Below, piece after piece: positions 42,969-52,311 of a DNA stretch of 64,000 bases. Source of the DNA: Chitinophaga ginsengisoli (GTDB taxonomy: Bacteria; Bacteroidota; Bacteroidia; Chitinophagales; Chitinophagaceae). The DNA lies in the NCBI RefSeq assembly GCF_003014595.1, contig NZ_PYGK01000007.1, positions 62,001 to 126,000 on the forward strand, written 5' to 3'. A model generated the notes under the pieces. That model made no database searches. It had not been told where the DNA came from and saw only the letters and a list, made by a program, of their open reading frames with translations. Each line of letters opens with the position of its first letter. Within the stretch, counting starts at the first letter, position 1. The position numbers and the translations under genes were made by a program.

Positions 42969-43304
42969 ATCAAATAGAAACCGGAAGAATTAAAACAGCA
43001 CAAGCTAAGAAGAACGCAATTAAAATAGGACCTCCACAACCCAGCAACCACTCCCAAAGTATAAGCCGGTTTGAGGTGGAGACAAAGGGCCTTAGCCTTT
43101 GAGAGTGTTCACACGCTTGACAGGGATTTAATCGACATTCCAAAGCCCCTACGCTTGACAAAGCCTGATAGCAAGGGCTCGAAAAGGGTACAGCCCGCAG
43201 TCCCACACTCAAACCGCGCCACACTTCCCTCCCCACACCCCAAAAAAATCGCGTCATCCCCAAAACGTCAACAAAACATCATCCAACAAAACATCAGCAA
43301 TACG

Positions 43305-43790
43305 TCACCTCTTCAGCAACATCAAATCCGGCTGCGCATATTTATACACCTTAAAATATATCGTCGTATTCGTCTGATACACCCCCTCAAACGTCGACAA
43401 CCTATCCACGAACGCCAGCAAATGATCATTATCCCTGCACATCACATTCACCTCAAGATCATACGCCCCCGACGTCATCGCCAGAAAACTCACCTCCGGC
43501 AACACCGCAATCCGCTTCGCCACAGCTTCCTTCAACGTCGCCGGGCGAACATACACAGCAATATGCGCATAAGACCGGAAACCGACTTTCTCCGGATCAA
43601 CCCTGCCAATAATACTGATCGTCCCATCCTCAATCAGCCTGTTGAACCTTGTACGTACAGTACCAATAGAGACATTCAGCTTTTCAGCGATGATAGTAAA
43701 AGAGACCCTGCCATCCTGTTGCAGGTAGGTTAAGATTGAAAAATCAAGGTCATCCAGGGGAAGCTTGTCAGTGGATTTAGTCTTTGCCAT
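43305..43790 (-). CDS. Lrp/AsnC-family regulator of the pyrimidine-degradation locus
   Basis: The 161-residue protein has an N-terminal winged helix (LDDLDFSILTYLQQDGRVSFTIIAEKLNVSIGTVRTRFNRLIEDGTI) and a C-terminal RAM domain (AHIAVYVRPATLKEAVAKRI, TSGAYDLEVNVMCRD), the full Lrp plan. It is divergent from the mmsA-like gene with 131 bp between, and a perfect AAATGTACATTT palindrome lies in that gap. A role as the local sensor, perhaps of beta-alanine or a pyrimidine intermediate, is inferred from position. Confidence 0.9.
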   Translation of the reverse strand: MAKTKSTDKLPLDDLDFSILTYLQQDGRVSFTIIAEKLNVSIGTVRTRFNRLIEDGTISIIGRVDPEKVGFRSYAHIAVYVRPATLKEAVAKRIAVLPEVSFLAMTSGAYDLEVNVMCRDNDHLLAFVDRLSTFEGVYQTNTTIYFKVYKYAQPDLMLLKR

Positions 43791-43848
43791 TTCCTGTTCG
43801 AATATAGGAGTTAAATGAAATGTGCAGAAATGTCAGAAAGTACATACT

Positions 43849-43860
43849 AAATGTACATTT
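43849..43860. promoter_or_regulatory. Candidate operator between the Lrp-type and mmsA-like genes
   Basis: AAATGTACATTT is a perfect 12-bp palindrome about 60 bp from both start codons. A partial copy, AAGTACAT, lies 8 bp to its left, as in Lrp-type multi-site operators. Confidence 0.45.
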
Positions 43861-43921
43861 TTTTCAGTAAATTAAGGGTATCGTATAAAAAATGCATTCA
43901 TAACCCAAATTCCCCAAGGCA

Positions 43922-45379
43922 ATGAAATACGAAAGGGTCAGGAATTTCATTAATGGAAGTTTTAAAGATGTCGCCTCGCAACGCACACTCCCTGTTATCT
44001 CTCCGACAGACGGTAGTCTTTTAGCAGAAATGCCCTGCTCTACAGCAGCAGACGTAGCAGACGCCGTGCAGGCCGCAAAAGCCGCTTTCCCAAAATGGAG
44101 TAAGACACCCATTAAAGAAAGAGTACAGGTCTTCTTCAGATATAAATACCTGCTGGAACAATACCTGCAGGAGCTCGCAGAACTGATCAGTGAAGAGAAT
44201 GGTAAGACGATGAGCGAAGCCATAGCAGAAGTAGAAAAATGCATTGAACTGACAGAATTCGCTACCTCATTGCCCCAGCTGATCAGCGGAGAAGTGCTGG
44301 AAGTCAGTGCCGGAGTAGAATGCCGCACCGCCCACGTACCGCTGGGAGTTGTCGCCTCTATCGTACCATTTAATTTCCCGGCAATGGTGCCCAACTGGAC
44401 GATTCCGAACGCTATTGCCCTGGGCAATTGTATGATCATAAAGCCATCTGAGAAAGTGCCGCTCAGCCTGGGAGTACTCGCGCGACTCCTGAAAGAAGCC
44501 GGCCTCCCCGATGGTGTGCTGAACATCGTCAATGGCGACAGCGAAGTAGTGAACGCCATCTGCGATCATCCCGACATAGAAGCAGTATCTTTTGTAGGCT
44601 CTACTAAGGTGGCGAAAATCGTCTATCAGCGCGCTACCCAGACACTGAAACGCTGCCTCGCCCTGGGAGGTGCAAAGAACCACCTCGTCGTATTACCCGA
44701 CGCCAAACCCGGTATGACAGCACAGAACGTGGCCGCATCTATGAGTGGTTGCGCAGGACAACGTTGTATGGCCGCATCGGCCATGATAGGCGTCGGAGAG
44801 GTAGATCATATCATAGACCTCGTCTGTGAAGAGGTGAAGAAGATCATCCCCGGACAAAACCTCGGCGCTGTCATCAGCAAAGAATCAAAAGAAAGAATAG
44901 AAAAATATATCACCGAAGCCGAAGCCCAGGGCGCTAAGATCCTCGTCGATGGCCGTGGTGCAAAAGTGAGTGGTAAAGAAAACGGTACCTATGTAGGACC
45001 CACTGTCATCGACCATGTCACTGCTGATATGGCTGTGGCGAAAGAAGAGATTTTCGGTCCCGTTATCAGTATTATGCGTACGAATACGGTGGATGAAGCA
45101 TTGGTCATTGAAAACGCCAATCCTTATGGCAATGCGGCTTCCGTATTCACGCAGAATGGTGGTATGGCGCGTTACATCGCAGAAAGGGCCAGCGCTGGCA
45201 TGATCGGTGTTAACGTAGGTGTGCCTGTACCCCGTGAACCCTTTTCCTTCGGAGGTTGGAACGAAAGCAAATTCGGCGTAGGCGATATCACCGGCAGAAG
45301 CTCCATAGAATTCTGGACAAAGCTAAAGAAGAGTACTACCAAGTGGAATCCCGAAGAAGGCGTAAACTGGATGAGTTAG
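43922..45379 (+). CDS. mmsA: CoA-acylating (methyl)malonate-semialdehyde dehydrogenase
   Basis: The 485-residue protein is an aldehyde dehydrogenase of the MmsA branch: NFINGSFKDVASQRTLPVISP at the start, PFNFPAMVPNWTIPNAIALGNC near 149-170, FVGSTKVAKIVY near 224, LGGAKNHLVVLPDA near 248 and the catalytic Cys282 in GCAGQRCMAAS, with EPFSFGGWNESKFG at the end. MmsA enzymes convert malonate semialdehyde or methylmalonate semialdehyde with CoA and NAD to acetyl-CoA or propionyl-CoA and CO2. Here it would finish beta-alanine degradation. It is the first gene of the plus-strand pyrimidine locus; the aminotransferase follows 27 bp later. Confidence 0.93.
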   Translation: MKYERVRNFINGSFKDVASQRTLPVISPTDGSLLAEMPCSTAADVADAVQAAKAAFPKWSKTPIKERVQVFFRYKYLLEQYLQELAELISEENGKTMSEAIAEVEKCIELTEFATSLPQLISGEVLEVSAGVECRTAHVPLGVVASIVPFNFPAMVPNWTIPNAIALGNCMIIKPSEKVPLSLGVLARLLKEAGLPDGVLNIVNGDSEVVNAICDHPDIEAVSFVGSTKVAKIVYQRATQTLKRCLALGGAKNHLVVLPDAKPGMTAQNVAASMSGCAGQRCMAASAMIGVGEVDHIIDLVCEEVKKIIPGQNLGAVISKESKERIEKYITEAEAQGAKILVDGRGAKVSGKENGTYVGPTVIDHVTADMAVAKEEIFGPVISIMRTNTVDEALVIENANPYGNAASVFTQNGGMARYIAERASAGMIGVNVGVPVPREPFSFGGWNESKFGVGDITGRSSIEFWTKLKKSTTKWNPEEGVNWMS

Positions 45380-45406
45380 CACTATTGTTCACCCAAATTG
45401 ACTATT

Positions 45407-46759
45407 ATGTCAGAAAAAGGGACTATATCCCATGCACAGGAGATTATCCAGGAAAACCTGGACTATACCTTATTCTCATGGAGTAAGCAAAAGGGCATTG
45501 CCCCCATCGCCGTAAAATATGCCGCAGGCGTTTATCTCTATGACTATGATGACAAACGTTACCTCGATTTTTCCTCAGGACTGATCAACGTCAACATCGG
45601 CCATGGCCATCCACGCGTCGCTGCCGCCGTCATGAAACAGATGCAGGAAGTCAGTTATGTCACCCCCGGATGTGTAACAGAAGCCCGTGGTAAACTGGGA
45701 CATAAACTGGCAGAGATCACACCAGGCAATCTGAAAAAGACCTTGTTCACCGTTTGCGGTGCCAGCGCCATAGAGAACGCGATCAAGCTGGCACGCTTAT
45801 ATACCGGCCGACATAAGATCATCGCCCGCTACAGGGCTTTTCATGGGGCTTCCTACGCCGCCATGACTGCCGGTGGCGATCCCCGCAAACTACCAAACGA
45901 CGGGCAACAGGCGCCGAACTTCGTACACGTGGAAGATCCTTACTGCTACCGCTGTCCCTGGGGAAAAGAAATAACGACCTGTCACCGTGAATGCGTCAGC
46001 CACATAGAAAGGATCATCGAGTTTGAAGGCCCAGAAACCGTAGCAGCTATCCTGATGGAAGGCGAAAGCGGTTCCTCCGGTTGTATTAAATACCCTCCGG
46101 ATTATCTGCAGAAGGTCCGGGCGCTCTGCGACAAATACGGCATCCTGCTGATTGCTGACGAAGTCATGAGTGGTTTCGGCAGAACAGGAAAATGGTTCGC
46201 CTGCGATCTCCATGGTGTAGTACCCGATATGATCGCTACCGCGAAGGGAATTACAGCCGGATACATCCCCCTGGGCGCTTTAATCGTTAGTGACAAAATA
46301 GCGGCCCATTTCGATGATAAAACACTCTGGCTGGGATTGACCTATTCCGCACACCCTGTGGCCTGTGCAGCGGCTGTAGAAGTGCTGAATATCTATGAAG
46401 ATGAACACCTCATTGAGAACGCCGCCGAAATGGGTGCCTACATAGAACAGGAAGTAACCGTCATGAAACAGCATCATCCCTGCATCGGCGATTTCCGTAA
46501 CACGGGCCTGCTGGGATGTATAGAGCTCGTAAAGAACCGCGACACAAAAGAGCCGATGGCGCCCTTCAATGCAAAGCCAGAGGAAATGGCGGTTATGAAT
46601 AGGGTAGCGGCCCGTCTCAGGCAATTGGGAATGTATGCATTTGTTCGCTGGAACTATGTATTTATTGCACCACCTTTAAGCATCACAAAGGCACAGATTG
46701 ACGAAGGACTCGCAATGATCAGCGACGCCCTCTCAATCGCCGATGAATATGTTGTCTGA
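45407..46759 (+). CDS. Class III aminotransferase, probably beta-alanine transaminase
   Basis: The product (450 residues) starts at the ATG at 45407; a frame from 45398 opens with TTG. It has the PLP fold features VCGASAIENAIKLAR near 117-130, LLIADEVMSGFGRTGKWFACD with Asp251 and the PLP lysine Lys280 in ATAKGITAGYIPLGAL. A Cys-rich insertion, DPYCYRCPWGKEITTCHREC at 177-196, is typical of a sub-branch of these enzymes. Position between malonate-semialdehyde dehydrogenase and pyrimidine genes makes beta-alanine to malonate semialdehyde the likely reaction. The dispersed repeat copy B follows. Confidence 0.88.
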   Translation: MSEKGTISHAQEIIQENLDYTLFSWSKQKGIAPIAVKYAAGVYLYDYDDKRYLDFSSGLINVNIGHGHPRVAAAVMKQMQEVSYVTPGCVTEARGKLGHKLAEITPGNLKKTLFTVCGASAIENAIKLARLYTGRHKIIARYRAFHGASYAAMTAGGDPRKLPNDGQQAPNFVHVEDPYCYRCPWGKEITTCHRECVSHIERIIEFEGPETVAAILMEGESGSSGCIKYPPDYLQKVRALCDKYGILLIADEVMSGFGRTGKWFACDLHGVVPDMIATAKGITAGYIPLGALIVSDKIAAHFDDKTLWLGLTYSAHPVACAAAVEVLNIYEDEHLIENAAEMGAYIEQEVTVMKQHHPCIGDFRNTGLLGCIELVKNRDTKEPMAPFNAKPEEMAVMNRVAARLRQLGMYAFVRWNYVFIAPPLSITKAQIDEGLAMISDALSIADEYVV

Positions 46760-46790
46760 TATACCAGATATACCAGGAACAAAACGCAAT

Positions 46791-46858
46791 GGAACAAAAC
46801 ATCAATCGGCTCCGTAGGTGCCGTCTTGTTTGTAACCCCGGGTGATAACCCGGGGAGC
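46791..46858. repeat. Dispersed GC-rich palindromic repeat, copy B
   Basis: GGAACAAAACATCAATCG, then the hairpin GGCTCC-GTA-GGTGCC at 46808-46822, TTGTTTGTAA and the palindrome CCCCGGG-TGATAA-CCCGGGG at 46836-46855. It fills the gap between the aminotransferase gene and the transporter start; the second hairpin ends 16 bp before the transporter ATG. Confidence 0.8.
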
Positions 46859-46871
46859 TAAACTAATAAAT

Positions 46872-48386
46872 ATGGACGTCCACATCAACCAAAACATCCC
46901 CCACACGACGCTCTACAGCGAGGACCTCGCCCCTGTACCTCCATCCCGGCGTACCTGGAACACCTGGAACTACGCCAGTCTCTGGATCAGCATGAGCTTA
47001 TGCATCCCTACTTACATGCTGGCGAGCTCCCTGATAGAAGGAGGGATGAACTGGTGGCAGGCGATCCTTACGATCTTCGCCGGTAATACCGTCGTCCTGA
47101 TCCCCATGATCCTGAACGGCCATGCGGGCGCCAAATACGGTATTCCCTTTCCGGTATTCGCCCGCGCGAGCTTCGGTACCAGGGGCGCCAATATCCCCGC
47201 GATGCTGCGCGCTATTGTTGCCTGCGGATGGTTCGGTATCCAGACCTGGATCGGCGGATTTGCCCTGTATCAGATGTTACAGCTGTGGATCCCCAGTCTT
47301 GCAACCTTACCTCCGGTATTCCCGGCTGCTTTTGGCCTCGCCACTGGTCCAGCCATCTGTTTCCTGTTATTCTGGTTGCTGAATATGTACATCGTTTATT
47401 TGGGGATTGAAAGCATCCGGAAACTGCTGGTCTTTAAAGCCATCTTCCTGCCGGTAGCGGTACTGGCGCTGCTGTTTTGGGCCATAAACGCCGTAGAGGG
47501 AGGCCTTGGTCCTATCCTGACACAACCTTCAAAGTTCAGCTCCAATGCTGCCTTCTGGGCCTTCTTCATTCCAGGTCTCACAGGTATGGTAGGCTTTTGG
47601 GCAACGCTTTCACTCAATATCCCCGACTTTACCCGTTATGCGGTCAGCCAGAAAGCACAGATCAAAGGACAGGCCTTAGGACTTCCGCCATCCATGACCT
47701 TATTCTCTTTCATTGGGGTGGTCGTGACCTCCGCTACGACTATCGTATACGGCACAACGATCTGGGACCCTGTGGTGCTGGCTGGTAAATTCGATAACAA
47801 GATCCTCGTCAGCATAGCGATGATCGCAGTGGCAATTTCCACCCTGGCCACTAACATTGCGGCGAATATCATCAGCCCTGCCAACGACTTTGCCAACCTC
47901 GCCCCTAAGAAGATCAACTTCCGCACCGGCGGTTATATTACCGGCATCATCGGAATACTCATTTTCCCCTGGAAATTGGTCGCTGACCCTACGGGTTACA
48001 TCTTCACCTGGCTGGTGGGTTATTCGAGCTTATTAGGCCCCGTAGGTGGCATTATGATCGCCGATTACTACCTGATACGCAGGCAGCAACTGGTAGTAGA
48101 TGAATTATATGATCCGCAGGGAGCCTACAGTTTCTCCAATGGCTTCAACCGATATGCCATGGTCGCATTGTTGCTGGGGATTATCCCAAACATTCCCGGC
48201 TTCCTGACAACGATCAAAGTCATATCCCCGGATGCTGTCCCCGGCTGGATCAATCAATTATACAGTTACGCATGGTTCGTAGGATTCTTTGTGTCCGGCA
48301 TCAGTTACTACCTCATTATGCGTTCTTATAGTATCATTACCACTACCGGAAAAAACAACGAAATCAATTATGTCACTGCTGATTAA
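46872..48386 (+). CDS. NCS1-family nucleobase:cation symporter
   Basis: The product (504 residues from the ATG at 46872) has twelve hydrophobic segments and NCS1 marks: WNYASLWISMSLCIPTYMLASSL near 28-50, NGHAGAKYGIPFPVFARASFG near 80-100 and CGWFGIQTWIGGFALYQML near 115-133, the typical substrate-site region of hydantoin/uracil/allantoin transporters. It should import uracil, thymine or a dihydropyrimidine with sodium or protons across the inner membrane. The stop codon overlaps the dihydropyrimidinase start by 17 bp. Translation must start just behind repeat copy B. Confidence 0.93.
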   Translation: MDVHINQNIPHTTLYSEDLAPVPPSRRTWNTWNYASLWISMSLCIPTYMLASSLIEGGMNWWQAILTIFAGNTVVLIPMILNGHAGAKYGIPFPVFARASFGTRGANIPAMLRAIVACGWFGIQTWIGGFALYQMLQLWIPSLATLPPVFPAAFGLATGPAICFLLFWLLNMYIVYLGIESIRKLLVFKAIFLPVAVLALLFWAINAVEGGLGPILTQPSKFSSNAAFWAFFIPGLTGMVGFWATLSLNIPDFTRYAVSQKAQIKGQALGLPPSMTLFSFIGVVVTSATTIVYGTTIWDPVVLAGKFDNKILVSIAMIAVAISTLATNIAANIISPANDFANLAPKKINFRTGGYITGIIGILIFPWKLVADPTGYIFTWLVGYSSLLGPVGGIMIADYYLIRRQQLVVDELYDPQGAYSFSNGFNRYAMVALLLGIIPNIPGFLTTIKVISPDAVPGWINQLYSYAWFVGFFVSGISYYLIMRSYSIITTTGKNNEINYVTAD

Positions 48387-49752
48387 AAACGGAAGGATCA
48401 TTACCGCCACGGATGATTACCTGGCGGATATATTGGTGGAGGGCGAACAGGTAGCTGCTATCGGTAAAGACCTGATCGCAGATGCCGAACAAACGATCGA
48501 TGCTACCGGTATGCTGGTCATGCCCGGAGGGATCGATCCGCATGTACACCTCGACATGCCTTTTATGGGCACATTTTCCAGCGATACACATGAAACAGGT
48601 ACCCGGGCTGCCCTCTTTGGCGGCACTACGATGGTGATAGATTTTGTGCTGCAGAAACAGGGACACAGCCTGCGTGAAGCACTGGATGAGTGGAACAGCA
48701 GGGCACGTGGCACTACCGTGGGCGACTACAGCTTCCACATGGCAGTGACCGATTTTAACCCCGGCACCAAAGCGGAAATAAAGACCATGGTAGAAGAAGA
48801 AGGGATCACTTCCTTTAAGACGTTCATGGCCTATAAAGGCGCCCTGATGATCGACGACCGGCAGATGACAGCACTCATGCAGGAAGTAAAACAACAGGGA
48901 GGTATGGTCACCGTACACGCTACTAACGGCGATGTCATCGACTATCTCGTTGCAAAACATCTCGCAGAAGGAAAAACATCGCCACTATACCATTACCTTT
49001 CTCAACCGGAAGTAACAGAGGCAGAAGCTTCCGCCCGCTTTACTGATCTGGCAAATTATACCGGTTGTCCGGCCTACATCGTACACCTTACCTGCGAGGG
49101 CGCCCTCAATGCGGTACGCAACGCCACCCGTCGTAATCAGAAGGTTTACGTTGAAACCTGTATCCAGTATCTCACGCTCGATGCTTCGAAATACGACAAA
49201 GGCTTCGAGAGCGCGAAATGGGTCATGAGTCCGCCTCTCCGTGAATTGAAAGACCAGGAAACACTATGGGCGGGTATCAACCAGGGATTGGTCAATATTG
49301 TCGCTACCGATCACTGCCCCTTTATGTGGAAGCAAAAGATGATGGGGGAAGACAACTTCGCAAAGATCCCCAACGGTCATCCCGCCATCGAGAACAGGAT
49401 GGAACTGCTGTTCAGTGAAGGGGTGAAGAAGAACAGGATCACCCTCAATAAATATGTTGAAGTGGCCTGTACCAACCCCGCGAAGATCTTTGGTATGTTC
49501 CCCCGTAAAGGTACTATCGCCATCGGCAGTGATGCAGATATCATCATCCTTGATCCGGAACAGAAACATACGATCAGCGCAGCCACCCATCACATGAATG
49601 TAGACTACTCTGCCTATGAAGGATGGGAGTTGACTGGTAAGGTAAAGACGGTGCTCTTAAGAGGCAGAATAGCGATTGACAACAACGAATGCCTGGTCCC
49701 CAAAGGCTACGGACAATTCATCAAACGTAATAAGGTCAGCGGAAAGATCTGA
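48370..49752 (+). CDS. hydA: Dihydropyrimidinase
   Basis: The product (461 residues from the ATG at 48370) is a cyclic amidohydrolase: metal ligands His58 and His60 in GIDPHVHLDM, the carboxylated Lys150 in TSFKTFMAYKG, His183 in TVHATNG, His239 in IVHLTCEG and Asp316 in ATDHCPF. It opens dihydrouracil or dihydrothymine to N-carbamoyl-beta-alanine or N-carbamoyl-beta-aminoisobutyrate. The start overlaps the transporter end. The beta-ureidopropionase gene follows after 28 bp. Confidence 0.95.
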   Translation: MSLLIKNGRIITATDDYLADILVEGEQVAAIGKDLIADAEQTIDATGMLVMPGGIDPHVHLDMPFMGTFSSDTHETGTRAALFGGTTMVIDFVLQKQGHSLREALDEWNSRARGTTVGDYSFHMAVTDFNPGTKAEIKTMVEEEGITSFKTFMAYKGALMIDDRQMTALMQEVKQQGGMVTVHATNGDVIDYLVAKHLAEGKTSPLYHYLSQPEVTEAEASARFTDLANYTGCPAYIVHLTCEGALNAVRNATRRNQKVYVETCIQYLTLDASKYDKGFESAKWVMSPPLRELKDQETLWAGINQGLVNIVATDHCPFMWKQKMMGEDNFAKIPNGHPAIENRMELLFSEGVKKNRITLNKYVEVACTNPAKIFGMFPRKGTIAIGSDADIIILDPEQKHTISAATHHMNVDYSAYEGWELTGKVKTVLLRGRIAIDNNECLVPKGYGQFIKRNKVSGKI

Positions 49753-49780
49753 AAAATTCATTACCCTAAAATAGATCCTC

Positions 49781-50647
49781 ATGTCGCGTATTATCAAATC
49801 AGGACTTATTCAAATGAGCTTGCCTAAAACAGAAGGGGAGGGAACGATCGATGAGATCAAGGAGGCCATGTTCCAGAAGCATATCCCGCTGATCGAAGAA
49901 GCAGGAGAGAAAGGTGTACAGATCCTCTGCCTGCAGGAGATCTTCAACACGCCCTATTTCTGCCCTGGTCAGGACACGAGGTGGTATGCTTCCGCCGAAA
50001 CTGTTCCCGGGCCTACTACAGAGAGGATCGCTGCCTATGCAAAGAAGTACAGCATGGTCATCATCGTGCCTGTCTATGAGAAAGAACAGGCAGGTGTACT
50101 ATACAATACGGCAGCTATTATTGATGCCGATGGCACATACCTTGGGAAGTACCGGAAGAATCACATTCCGCATACCTCCGGTTTCTGGGAGAAGTTCTTT
50201 TTCAAGCCCGGTAACCTGGGTTATCCTGTCTTCCAGACCAGGTATGCAAAGGTCGGTATCTACATCTGTTATGATCGTCACTTTCCCGATGGCGCCAGGG
50301 TATTAGGCCTGAATGGAGCTGAGATCGTATATAATCCTTCCGCAACAGTGGCTGGTCTGTCGCAGTATCTCTGGAAACTGGAACAACCTGCACACGCTGC
50401 GGCCAACGGATATTTCATGGGCTGTATCAACAGGGTAGGAGTGGAAAAGCCCTGGAACCTGGGTAAGTTCTACGGATCATCTTATTTCGTTGATCCCCGT
50501 GGACAGATCTTTGCCAGTGCTTCTGAAGATAAAGATGAACTGCTCATTGCCACCTTCGATCTTGACATGATCGACGAAGTAAGAAATGTATGGCAGTTCT
50601 TCCGTGACAGAAGGCCTGAAACATATGGTAAGCTCACAGAACTGTAG
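49781..50647 (+). CDS. Beta-ureidopropionase (N-carbamoyl-beta-alanine amidohydrolase)
   Basis: The 288-residue protein is a nitrilase-superfamily enzyme with the Glu-Lys-Cys triad: Glu53 in LCLQEIFNTPYFC, Lys126 in KYRKNHIP and Cys163 in IYICYDRHFPDGAR. The stretches YFCPGQDTRWYASAE and GFWEKFFFKPGNLGYPVF are typical of beta-ureidopropionase and related N-carbamoyl amidohydrolases. It releases beta-alanine, CO2 and ammonia, step three of pyrimidine reduction. Repeat copy C follows. Confidence 0.92.
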   Translation: MSRIIKSGLIQMSLPKTEGEGTIDEIKEAMFQKHIPLIEEAGEKGVQILCLQEIFNTPYFCPGQDTRWYASAETVPGPTTERIAAYAKKYSMVIIVPVYEKEQAGVLYNTAAIIDADGTYLGKYRKNHIPHTSGFWEKFFFKPGNLGYPVFQTRYAKVGIYICYDRHFPDGARVLGLNGAEIVYNPSATVAGLSQYLWKLEQPAHAAANGYFMGCINRVGVEKPWNLGKFYGSSYFVDPRGQIFASASEDKDELLIATFDLDMIDEVRNVWQFFRDRRPETYGKLTEL

Positions 50648-50689
50648 ATAGTCATATTTAGCTGAATGCCGAAGGTTTTAAATTCGCTG

Positions 50690-50850
50690 CATTCAGACTC
50701 CGTAGGAGTCTCGTTGTTTGTAGCCCCGGGTTGCAAACCCGGGGGACCGATAACCCGGGGGACCGATAACCCGGGGGGCCGATAACCCGGGGGGCCGATA
50801 ACCCGCGGGGACGAAAATCCGGGGGGCGGGAACCCCGAACCGCGGGAACC
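50690..50850. repeat. Dispersed GC-rich palindromic repeat, copy C, with 16-bp tandem array
   Basis: The hairpin GACTCC-GTA-GGAGTC at 50696-50710 is followed by TTGTTTGTAG, CCCCGGG-TTGCAAA-CCCGGGG, and then a 16-bp tandem array (units at 50746, 50762, 50778 and a degraded fourth at 50794) of the type ACCGATAACCCGGGGG. Decayed GC-rich words continue to about 50850, 25 bp before preT. Confidence 0.85.
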
Positions 50851-50874
50851 CGATGAAACGATAAAATCAATATT

Positions 50875-52242
50875 ATGGCAGTACGTAATAACCGATTATC
50901 TGCTGAAGAATACCAGCAGCACTTCAGTGACATTCATCCGCCTTTTGAAACGCGCGATGCGGCACTGGTAGAAGCAAACCGCTGCCTCTTCTGCTATGAT
51001 GCACCCTGTACCAAAAGCTGCCCCACCAGCATTAACGTCCCGAAATTCATCAAGCAGATCACAACAGACAATCTCAAAGGATCTGCGTATACTATTTTCT
51101 CTTCCAATATCATGGGCGGCGGTTGTGCAAAGGTCTGTCCTGTAGAAAAACTCTGTGAAGGATCCTGCGTATACAACTTCATGGAGGAAGAGCCGATCGC
51201 TATTGCCCGCCTGCAGCGTTATGCCACAGAACGGGCAATAACAGAGAAATGGCCTTTGTTCGAAAGAAAACCATCCACCGGGAAAAAGGTAGCCGTCATT
51301 GGCGCAGGCCCGGCTGGGCTGAGTTGTGCGCACGCCCTGTCAAGGGAGGGCGTCGACGTAACTATCTACGAAAAGGAAAGTAAAGGTGGTGGCCTCATGA
51401 CCTACGGTATCGCTGCTTATAAAGTCACGCCGCAATTCTGTCAGGAGGAAGTAGATTATATCATTGCTATCGGCGGAATAGAGATCCGTTATAATACAAC
51501 ATTCGGGAAAGACATCACCCTCGACGAGCTGCAGCAGCAATACGATGCTGTTTATCTCGCCTTCGGCGTGGGCCTTGCGCGTCAGTTATATATCCCCGGA
51601 GAACAACTGGATGGGGTAGTAGATGCTATCAGTTTCATTTACGACATCCGCAACAGTGGTTTTCCTGCCGTTCCTGTCGGCGATCAGGTGGCAGTAATCG
51701 GTATGGGCATGACCGCCATCGACGCCGCTACGCAGGCGAAGCGACTAGGTGCAAAGGATGTGACCCTCGTCTACCGGAGAACCCAGCAGGAAATGCCGTG
51801 CACCGAAGCAGAGATGAATATCGCACTACTGGATGGCTGCAAAATCATCTGGCTGGCTGCACCAACAGAGATATTGGGTGAAGATGGCAAAGTAACACAA
51901 CTGGTCTGCAACATAGTCAAACTCGAAGACGCCGCCAATGGCCGCCGTCAGCCGGTAATCACCGACGAGCAGATCATCCTGCCGGTAGATATGGTCATTA
52001 AGGCCGCCGGACAAATGCCTTTTGAAGAATTAGTACACAGCCACCAATTGAACAATGATCACGGAAAGATCGCCACTACCAGCAACGGCGTTACCAGTAT
52101 AGCCGGCGTTTTCGCTGGCGGCGATTGTGTAAACGGCGGCAAAGAAGTAGTGGATGCAGTGCAGGCAGGAAAAGACGGTGCTAAAGCAATACTGGAATAC
52201 CTGCAGCATAGGAACGGTAATAATGACGGCAACCACTTATAA
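50875..52242 (+). CDS. preT: Dihydropyrimidine dehydrogenase subunit PreT
   Basis: The 455-residue protein has an N-terminal iron-sulfur region (RCLFCYDAPCTKSCPTSINVPKF near 36-58 and GGGCAKVCPVEKLCEGSCVYN near 81-101), an FAD site VAVIGAGPAGLSCAHAL near 138-154 and an NAD(P)H site VAVIGMGMTAIDAATQAK near 274-291. This is the PreT/GltD-like flavoprotein that passes electrons from NAD(P)H to PreA. With PreA it reduces uracil and thymine, the first step of the pathway encoded here. Confidence 0.93.
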   Translation: MAVRNNRLSAEEYQQHFSDIHPPFETRDAALVEANRCLFCYDAPCTKSCPTSINVPKFIKQITTDNLKGSAYTIFSSNIMGGGCAKVCPVEKLCEGSCVYNFMEEEPIAIARLQRYATERAITEKWPLFERKPSTGKKVAVIGAGPAGLSCAHALSREGVDVTIYEKESKGGGLMTYGIAAYKVTPQFCQEEVDYIIAIGGIEIRYNTTFGKDITLDELQQQYDAVYLAFGVGLARQLYIPGEQLDGVVDAISFIYDIRNSGFPAVPVGDQVAVIGMGMTAIDAATQAKRLGAKDVTLVYRRTQQEMPCTEAEMNIALLDGCKIIWLAAPTEILGEDGKVTQLVCNIVKLEDAANGRRQPVITDEQIILPVDMVIKAAGQMPFEELVHSHQLNNDHGKIATTSNGVTSIAGVFAGGDCVNGGKEVVDAVQAGKDGAKAILEYLQHRNGNNDGNHL

Positions 52243-52311
52243 ATGTTGCTATAAGATCCAGACTAAGTAATAAACATTTCACGCTGCTAACAGCTTTTAA
52301 ATACGTTAATC

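Noticed and set aside
42872..43102. Plus-strand ORF with RN and RY dipeptide repeats
   Set aside because: It is a translation of the hexamer microsatellite.
43113..43160. Direct repeat of ACGCTTGACA
   Set aside because: Only two copies 38 bp apart in a non-coding stretch; no function or wider pattern could be supported.
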